DNA of 64,000 bases from Simplicispira sp. 125. GTDB taxonomy: Bacteria; Pseudomonadota; Gammaproteobacteria; Burkholderiales; Burkholderiaceae_C. The stretch is taken from contig NZ_QEKM01000001.1 in the NCBI RefSeq assembly GCF_003096555.1, positions 3,472,001-3,536,000 on the forward strand, read 5' to 3'. The translations under genes were made by a program, and so were the position numbers. Positions 50,068-64,000 of the stretch are shown in pieces. The notes under the pieces are model-generated. The model was not told the origin of the DNA and searched no databases. It saw nothing but the letters and a program-made list of their open reading frames with translations. How positions within the stretch are numbered: the first letter of the stretch is position 1; each line of letters begins with the position of its first letter.

Positions 50068-50236
50068 GGGATCTTGGCGGAAGTGACTTGATATAGATCA
50101 GAGATTATAGAGTCCAGAAAAAAGGTCGTGCGAACGCCGATCGATCCTGGTAGCCCTGGAGCATGCGATAATTGCAGGCTGGACAACTTTTTCCTGACGG
50201 GGTGCGCAAGCGTCCGGGCGGGTGACGGGTTGAAAT

Positions 50237-50312
50237 GCGGCTGTAGCTCAGTGGATAGAGTATTGGCCTCCGAAGCCAAGGGTCGTGGGTTCGATCCCCG
50301 CCAGCCGCACCA
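50237..50312 (+). tRNA. tRNA-Arg (CCG)
   Basis: 76 nt including an encoded CCA. Acceptor GCGGCTG/CAGCCGC, anticodon CCG in GGCCTCCGAAGCC, T loop GTTCGATCC. All arms pair. It may have its own promoter, as the Tyr-Gly-Thr group has one downstream. Confidence 0.97.
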
Positions 50313-50379
50313 AATGGAGTGATTGTGTCATTGCAGGATCGAAGTTTTCGATCGCAAAAATCTCCGCAAAGCAAGTGGC

Positions 50380-50409
50380 TTGTTTGACGGCGATTTTTTG
50401 GTATATAAT
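50380..50409 (+). promoter_or_regulatory. promoter of the tRNA-Tyr-Gly-Thr-tuf transcript
   Basis: TTGTTT (50380-50385), 18 bp, TATAAT (50404-50409). A start near 50416 would leave six nt before tRNA-Tyr. Confidence 0.6.
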
Positions 50410-50421
50410 TCGAGATTGTCC

Positions 50422-50507
50422 GGAGGAGTGCCCGAGTGGCTAAAGGGGGCAGACTGTAAATCTGTTGGCTTACGCCTACGCTGGTTCGAATCCAGCCTCC
50501 TCCACCA
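50422..50507 (+). tRNA. tRNA-Tyr (GTA)
   Basis: 86 nt with encoded CCA. Acceptor GGAGGAG/CTCCTCC, anticodon GTA in AGACTGTAAATCT, and a long variable arm (class II), as expected for bacterial tRNA-Tyr. Confidence 0.97.
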
Positions 50508-50564
50508 GATAAAAGCAAATCGTAAGGCAGGAACTGCCCAAGGACTCTGGCTGGCAGAGTTAGT

Positions 50565-50638
50565 GCGGGAGTAGTTCAATGGTAGAACCCTAGCCTTCCA
50601 AGCTAATGACGCGGGTTCGATTCCCGTCTCCCGCTCCA
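50565..50638 (+). tRNA. tRNA-Gly (TCC)
   Basis: 74 nt with encoded CCA. Acceptor GCGGGAG/CTCCCGC, anticodon TCC in AGCCTTCCAAGCT, T loop GTTCGATTC. Confidence 0.97.
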
Positions 50639-50693
50639 CGATTTGCTGGTTGGTTTTAGTAAGAAGTGGCTCGCGCAAGCGGGTTGTGAGATT

Positions 50694-50768
50694 GCCCATG
50701 TGGCTCAGTGGCAGAGCACTCCCTTGGTAAGGGAGAGGTCGCGGGTCCGATTCCCGCCATGGGCACCA
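50694..50768 (+). tRNA. tRNA-Thr (GGT)
   Basis: 75 nt with encoded CCA. Acceptor GCCCATG/CATGGGC, anticodon GGT in CCCTTGGTAAGGG, T loop GTCCGATTC. It is 76 bp before the second tuf gene, the same order as in E. coli tufB. Confidence 0.97.
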
Positions 50769-50844
50769 AAAATTTCAGGTGCGTCTGCTTGAGATTGCGC
50801 CGAGATCCTGTTTGTGGTTATAGATTTTTTTCGGAGTCGGGAAA

Positions 50845-52035
<1,191 letters not shown>

Positions 52036-52043
52036 AGCAATTT

Positions 52044-52119
52044 AGGGGTATAGCTCAATTGGCAGAGCGTCGGTCTCCAAAACCGAAGGTTGTAGGTTCG
52101 ATTCCTACTGCCCCTGCCA
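52044..52119 (+). tRNA. tRNA-Trp (CCA)
   Basis: 76 nt with encoded CCA. Acceptor AGGGGTA/TGCCCCT, anticodon CCA in CGGTCTCCAAAACCG, T loop GTTCGATTC. It starts 8 bp after the tuf stop and must be processed from the same transcript. Confidence 0.97.
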
Positions 52120-52135
52120 CTTGCAAGTGGTAAAA

Positions 52136-52160
52136 AAGCCCGCCAGACCCTGGCGGGCTT
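52136..52160 (+). terminator. hairpin after tRNA-Trp
   Basis: AAGCCCGCCAG (52136-52146), loop ACC, CTGGCGGGCTT (52150-52160). Eleven paired bases, A run on the left but only TT on the right, so partial termination before secE is likely. Confidence 0.6.
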
Positions 52161-52207
52161 CGGCGTCTTAGTGGCGTCAAAAAAAATGAAGCAGGAAACA
52201 GCTCAAA

Positions 52208-52591
52208 ATGGCGACTACACAGGTTGAAACAGTCAGTACTGGCGCAGACAAGGCCAAGCTAGCCGCGGTGGTCGCGCTGGTTATTGGTTCCGTAGTCGGG
52301 TTTTATTTGCTTGCCAAGCAAGGTCCTTACGTGCAGTGGGGTGTTTTGCTGCTTGGCTTGGCTGTTGCTGCCAGCGTGTTTGTGATGTCGGATCCGGGCC
52401 AGCGTCTGCTGGCATTTGGGCGTGATGCATGGCGTGAAGTCAAGAAGGTCGTTTGGCCTACGCGCAAGGAAACCACGCAGATGACACTGTATGTTTTTGC
52501 CTTCGTAGTTGTCATGGCTTTGTTTCTTTGGCTTACCGACAAAACCCTTGAGTGGGTGTTCTATGACCTGATCTTGGGTTGGAGGAAGTAA
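52208..52591 (+). CDS. secE: protein translocase subunit SecE
   Basis: A 127-residue inner-membrane subunit of the SecYEG channel with three helices, as in E. coli. The essential amphipathic segment WREVKKVVWPTRKETTQMT precedes the third helix. Its TAA is followed directly by the nusG ATG. Confidence 0.95.
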   Translation: MATTQVETVSTGADKAKLAAVVALVIGSVVGFYLLAKQGPYVQWGVLLLGLAVAASVFVMSDPGQRLLAFGRDAWREVKKVVWPTRKETTQMTLYVFAFVVVMALFLWLTDKTLEWVFYDLILGWRK

Positions 52592-53185
52592 ATGATGGCT
52601 GATGTCGATACGGGTGGTGCAACCATCCTCGCAGGCACGGCTTCTGCCAATCCTGAATTGCGCTGGTATATCGTCCACGCCTACTCAGGTATGGAGAAGG
52701 CCGTAGAGCGCAATATTGTCGAGCGCATCACCCGTTCGGGTATGCAAGACAAGTTTGGTCGAATCCTGGTGCCCACCGAAGAGGTGGTCGAGATGAAAAA
52801 TGGCCAGCGCAAGACGACCGAGCGACGTCTTTTTCCTGGCTATGTTTTTGTCGAAATGATCATGGACGATGACACCTGGCACCTGGTGAAGCACACCAAC
52901 AAGGTGACAGGCTTTGTGGGTGGTGCCAAGAATAGGCCTGCTCCCATCTCGGAAGAAGAGGTGCAGAAGATTGTCAGCCAAATGCAGGAAGGCACCGACA
53001 AGCCTCGGCACAAGGTCGAATTCATGGTGGGTGAGATGGTGCGCGTCAAAGAAGGTCCGTTTACAGATTTCAATGGTTCGGTGGAAGACGTCAACTACGA
53101 GAAGAGTCGTGTGCGGGTGTCCGTCATGATTTTTGGGCGCTCCACCCCGGTAGAGCTTGAGTTCAGTCAGATCGAAAAAACCTGA
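52592..53185 (+). CDS. nusG: transcription termination/antitermination factor NusG
   Basis: A 197-residue elongation factor coupling RNA polymerase to Rho or to ribosomes. NGN domain ([28 protein letters not shown]) and C-terminal KOW domain ([20 protein letters not shown]) are complete. The N-terminal 20 residues ([20 protein letters not shown]) are longer than in E. coli. Confidence 0.97.
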   Translation: MMADVDTGGATILAGTASANPELRWYIVHAYSGMEKAVERNIVERITRSGMQDKFGRILVPTEEVVEMKNGQRKTTERRLFPGYVFVEMIMDDDTWHLVKHTNKVTGFVGGAKNRPAPISEEEVQKIVSQMQEGTDKPRHKVEFMVGEMVRVKEGPFTDFNGSVEDVNYEKSRVRVSVMIFGRSTPVELEFSQIEKT

Positions 53186-53304
53186 GCGAACGAAATATGT
53201 CGCACTTTTCGACTCGGTGCGAAGGAAGTTAGTGAGTCGTTAACCCTCGGGGAGCCCTGTCTTGCAAATGCAGTCTAGGCGTTACTACCCGTAAGGAGAA
53301 AGCT

Positions 53305-53736
53305 ATGGCGAAAAAAATCGTCGGTTTTATCAAGCTGCAAGTTCCAGCTGGTAAGGCCAACCCCTCACCACCGATTGGCCCAGCGTTGGGTCAGCGCGGT
53401 CTTAATATCATGGAGTTCTGCAAGGCATTCAATGCGCAGACCCAAGGTGTCGAGCCCGGTCTGCCGCTGCCGGTGGTCATTACGGCTTTTGCCGACAAAA
53501 GCTTCACCTTCATCATCAAGACGCCACCCGCAACGGTGCTGATCAAGAAGGCCATCAAGCTCGACAAGGGCTCGGCCAACGCCTTGAAGGCCAAGGTGGG
53601 CAAGATCACGCGCGCTCAGCTCGAAGAGATCGCAAAGACCAAGATGAAAGACATGAACGCTGCCGATCTCGACGCAGCAGTTCGTACCATTGCCGGCTCT
53701 GCCCGTTCGATGGGTGTATCGGTGGAGGGCGTGTAA
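53305..53736 (+). CDS. rplK: 50S ribosomal protein L11
   Basis: A 143-residue protein of the GTPase-associated centre. [20 protein letters not shown] with the conserved Pro residues is diagnostic. The 119-bp gap after nusG may hold a promoter and the L1 autoregulatory site; neither was defined. Its stop touches the rplA start. Confidence 0.98.
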   Translation: MAKKIVGFIKLQVPAGKANPSPPIGPALGQRGLNIMEFCKAFNAQTQGVEPGLPLPVVITAFADKSFTFIIKTPPATVLIKKAIKLDKGSANALKAKVGKITRAQLEEIAKTKMKDMNAADLDAAVRTIAGSARSMGVSVEGV

Positions 53737-54432
53737 ATGGCCAAGTTGACCAAGAAACAAAAAGCCTTGCAAGGCAAGGTGGAGTCCACCAAGCTGTATC
53801 CGCTCGCCGAAGCTTTGGCTCTGGTGAAGGAAGCCGCAACCGCTAAATTCGACGAATCGATCGATGTCGCAGTGCAGCTCGGCGTGGATGCCAAGAAGTC
53901 GGATCAGGTTGTGCGTGGCGCTGTCGTGTTGCCGCACGGCACTGGCAAAACCATGCGTGTTGCTGTTTTTGCGCAAGGCGCCAAGGCGGAAGAAGCCAAG
54001 GCTGCTGGTGCAGACATCGTTGGAATGGATGATCTGGCCGCTATGGTCAAGGCCGGAGACATGCCTTTCGATATCGTGATTGCCGCACCCGATGCCATGC
54101 GCGTCGTGGGGACCTTGGGTCAGATCCTTGGCCCGCGCGGATTGATGCCTAACCCCAAGGTTGGCACCGTGACGCCTGACGTGGCTACGGCCGTGAAGAA
54201 TGCCAAGGCAGGTCAGGTGCAGTACCGCGTCGACAAGGCCGGCATCGTGCACAGCACCATTGGCCGCCGTTCGTTCGACAACGATAAGTTGCAAGGCAAC
54301 CTTGCCGCGCTGATCGAAGCCCTGAACAAATCCAAGCCTGCAACGAGCAAGGGTCTGTATTTGCGCAAGGTGGCAGTTTCGTCCACGATGGGCCTGGGTG
54401 TGCGCGTAGACGCACAGACCATCTCGGCATAA
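53737..54432 (+). CDS. rplA: 50S ribosomal protein L1
   Basis: A 231-residue L1-stalk protein; in E. coli it represses translation of its own message. [14 protein letters not shown] and [19 protein letters not shown] are diagnostic. A 238-bp leader with possible L10 binding site follows before rplJ. Confidence 0.98.
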   Translation: MAKLTKKQKALQGKVESTKLYPLAEALALVKEAATAKFDESIDVAVQLGVDAKKSDQVVRGAVVLPHGTGKTMRVAVFAQGAKAEEAKAAGADIVGMDDLAAMVKAGDMPFDIVIAAPDAMRVVGTLGQILGPRGLMPNPKVGTVTPDVATAVKNAKAGQVQYRVDKAGIVHSTIGRRSFDNDKLQGNLAALIEALNKSKPATSKGLYLRKVAVSSTMGLGVRVDAQTISA

Positions 54433-54670
54433 CTGCAAAGAATCTTCAGGCCGCTTCTGATGGGTGGCTTGATGTGGTGGGCTGCTGCCGTTCAGGCGGC
54501 CGCAGGCCATCCAAGACCGTTGGTGTGTGAGTAGATTGCGCTTAAATCTTTTCGAGCCAACGCAGATGGCGATCCCGCTGAAATGGAATCCGTTCCGAAA
54601 CAGTTGGTCGCTGCAACAAAGAGCGCGCTAGAGGGGCTATGCCTCGAAGGTGCATTTTAAGGAGTAGACC
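54433..54670 (+). promoter_or_regulatory. rplJL leader, candidate L10-L12 autoregulatory region
   Basis: A 238-bp gene-free leader between rplA and rplJ. A possible promoter is TTGGTG (54520-54525), 16 bp, TTAAAT (54542-54547), which would give a message leader of about 115 nt. By analogy with other bacteria this leader should bind the L10-L12 complex and repress rplJL; the fold was not solved by eye. Confidence 0.5.
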
Positions 54671-55195
54671 TTGAGTCTTAATCGCAGTGAGAAAGAAGCG
54701 GTCATCAGTGAAGTGACCAGCCTCGCCGCTAAAGCTCAAACGCTTGTGATCGCGGAGTACCGTGGCATCACGGTCGCCGACATGACCAAACTGCGTGTTG
54801 ATGCTCGCAGCAAGGGCGTGACCCTGAGTGTTCTGAAGAACACCCTGGCTCGCCGTGCTGTCGCTGGCAGCGCATTTGACGTGGTGGCAGACCAGATGAC
54901 CGGTCCGCTGATCTACGGCTTCTCCGAAGACGCTGTGGCCGCCGCGAAGGTGGTGGCCGATTTCGCGAAAACCAACGATAAATTGGTGATTCGCGGTGGC
55001 GCTTTCGGTGGTAAAGCCCTGGACGTCAACGGCGTTAAGCAGCTGGCTAACATTCCTTCCAAGGAAGTTCTGTTGGCTCAGATTTGTGGCTTGCTTATGT
55101 CCCCCATGTCGCGTACGGCCGTTGTGCTGGGCGCGCTGGCGGCCAAAAAAGGCGGAGGCGCAGCCGAAACGGCCGCCGAACCTGTCGCGGCTTGA
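54671..55195 (+). CDS. rplJ: 50S ribosomal protein L10
   Basis: A 174-residue base of the L7/L12 stalk, starting at TTG 54671 with GGAG 7 nt upstream. [20 protein letters not shown] and [17 protein letters not shown] are diagnostic. The rare start codon may add to translational control. Confidence 0.97.
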   Translation: MSLNRSEKEAVISEVTSLAAKAQTLVIAEYRGITVADMTKLRVDARSKGVTLSVLKNTLARRAVAGSAFDVVADQMTGPLIYGFSEDAVAAAKVVADFAKTNDKLVIRGGAFGGKALDVNGVKQLANIPSKEVLLAQICGLLMSPMSRTAVVLGALAAKKGGGAAETAAEPVAA

Positions 55196-55235
55196 TTGCC
55201 CGTCAGATAACCAACAAAATTGTTAGGAAATAAAA

Positions 55236-55610
<375 letters not shown>

Positions 55611-55623
55611 TTCGGACTGGCTC

Positions 55624-55659
55624 AAGGGCTGGAGGTTCTTCGAAGGGCCTCCAGCCTTT
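55624..55659 (+). terminator. attenuator-like hairpin between rplL and rpoB
   Basis: AAGGGCTGGAGG (55624-55635... with one wobble) pairs with CCTCCAGCCTTT (55648-55659); 12-nt loop. Only TTT follows. Its place matches the partial terminator that lowers rpoBC expression in E. coli. The remaining 247 bp to rpoB are gene-free and contain further pairing segments (GGTTTG/CAAACC near 55688 and 55724). Confidence 0.6.
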
Positions 55660-55906
55660 GCCGCTTCCAGAGTACACCTGAAAACCGGTTTGGCCGGGTT
55701 CCCGGAGGCTGTCGGCCGATGGGCAAACCAAGCTGTTTTTCAAGTGTCTTCTGACGAATCCGACAGCAGAAGATGCCTTGGTTCGGGTGATGTGCAACGC
55801 ATCGCCGTCCGCCATGGTTGGTAGTGGCCAACCGCCAAGCCCGCAGGGTGCCACCCGCGGGTCAGTCGTCGCAGACCCAGGACTCACGTCTTTGCCCGGA
55901 GATCTC

Positions 55907-60019
<4,113 letters not shown>

Positions 60020-60039
60020 TTCAAAAGGGAAAGAGTCCA

Positions 60040-64000
<3,961 letters not shown>

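Overview
The window reads as chromosomal core DNA of a betaproteobacterium of the family Comamonadaceae, Acidovorax-like. This is inferred from the GC-rich coding style, the order of the ribosomal, atp and rpoBC genes, a regulatory PTS made only of EIIA-HPr-EI, a HemB without the zinc cysteines, and nine copies of a short intergenic repeat built around AGCGCTT/AAGCGCT. No phage, insertion sequence, CRISPR array or obvious foreign island was seen.

Layout. 1-1.2 kb: the end of an amino-acid ABC permease pair. 1.3-6.0 kb (minus): a MarC-family protein followed by creB-creC-creD and a small coupled gene. 6.1-14.6 kb: a signalling block with two convergent chemoreceptors, a GGDEF/EAL protein overlapping one receptor, and a MASE1-PAS histidine kinase overlapping an ANTAR response regulator. 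14.6-19.8 kb: hemB and a divergent hemJ-like gene with a strong small-RNA candidate between them, then a VanZ-like protein, a 2Fe-2S ferredoxin, an alpha/beta hydrolase and a PBP5-type carboxypeptidase. 19.8-30.0 kb: rpsL-rpsG-fusA-tuf-rpsJ, then rplC-rplD-rplW-rplB-rpsS-rplV-rpsC-rplP-rpmC-rpsQ, closed by a strong terminator. 30.1-39.2 kb: peroxiredoxin, acetyltransferase, thioredoxin-like lipoprotein, a lipoprotein, an MFS carrier, the EIIA-HPr-EI phosphorelay, an EamA carrier, and lipA-lipB-ybeD. 39.5-46.7 kb: the complete atpIBEFHAGDC operon. 46.8-50.1 kb: two TPM-domain proteins with LemA, an unknown protein and a membrane cytochrome c. 50.2-64 kb: tRNA-Arg, then tRNA-Tyr-Gly-Thr-tuf-Trp, secE-nusG-rplKAJL-rpoB and most of rpoC (cut by the window end).

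Most genes are growth machinery: ribosome, elongation factors, RNA polymerase, ATP synthase, lipoate and heme synthesis. The accessory interest lies in non-coding and small-scale structure. There is a roughly 103-nt RNA candidate with four hairpins, a promoter and a terminator, carrying a UCCUCCC loop. A repeat element appears to supply the start and signal peptide of a secreted protein and the stop codon of hemB. A perfect 140-bp inverted repeat joins the two chemoreceptor genes. Two tuf copies are nearly identical and lie 27.5 kb apart in direct orientation. Structured leaders precede tuf, rplC, rplJ, rpoB and the atp operon. All coordinates, motif matches and pairings were read by eye; no database search was run.
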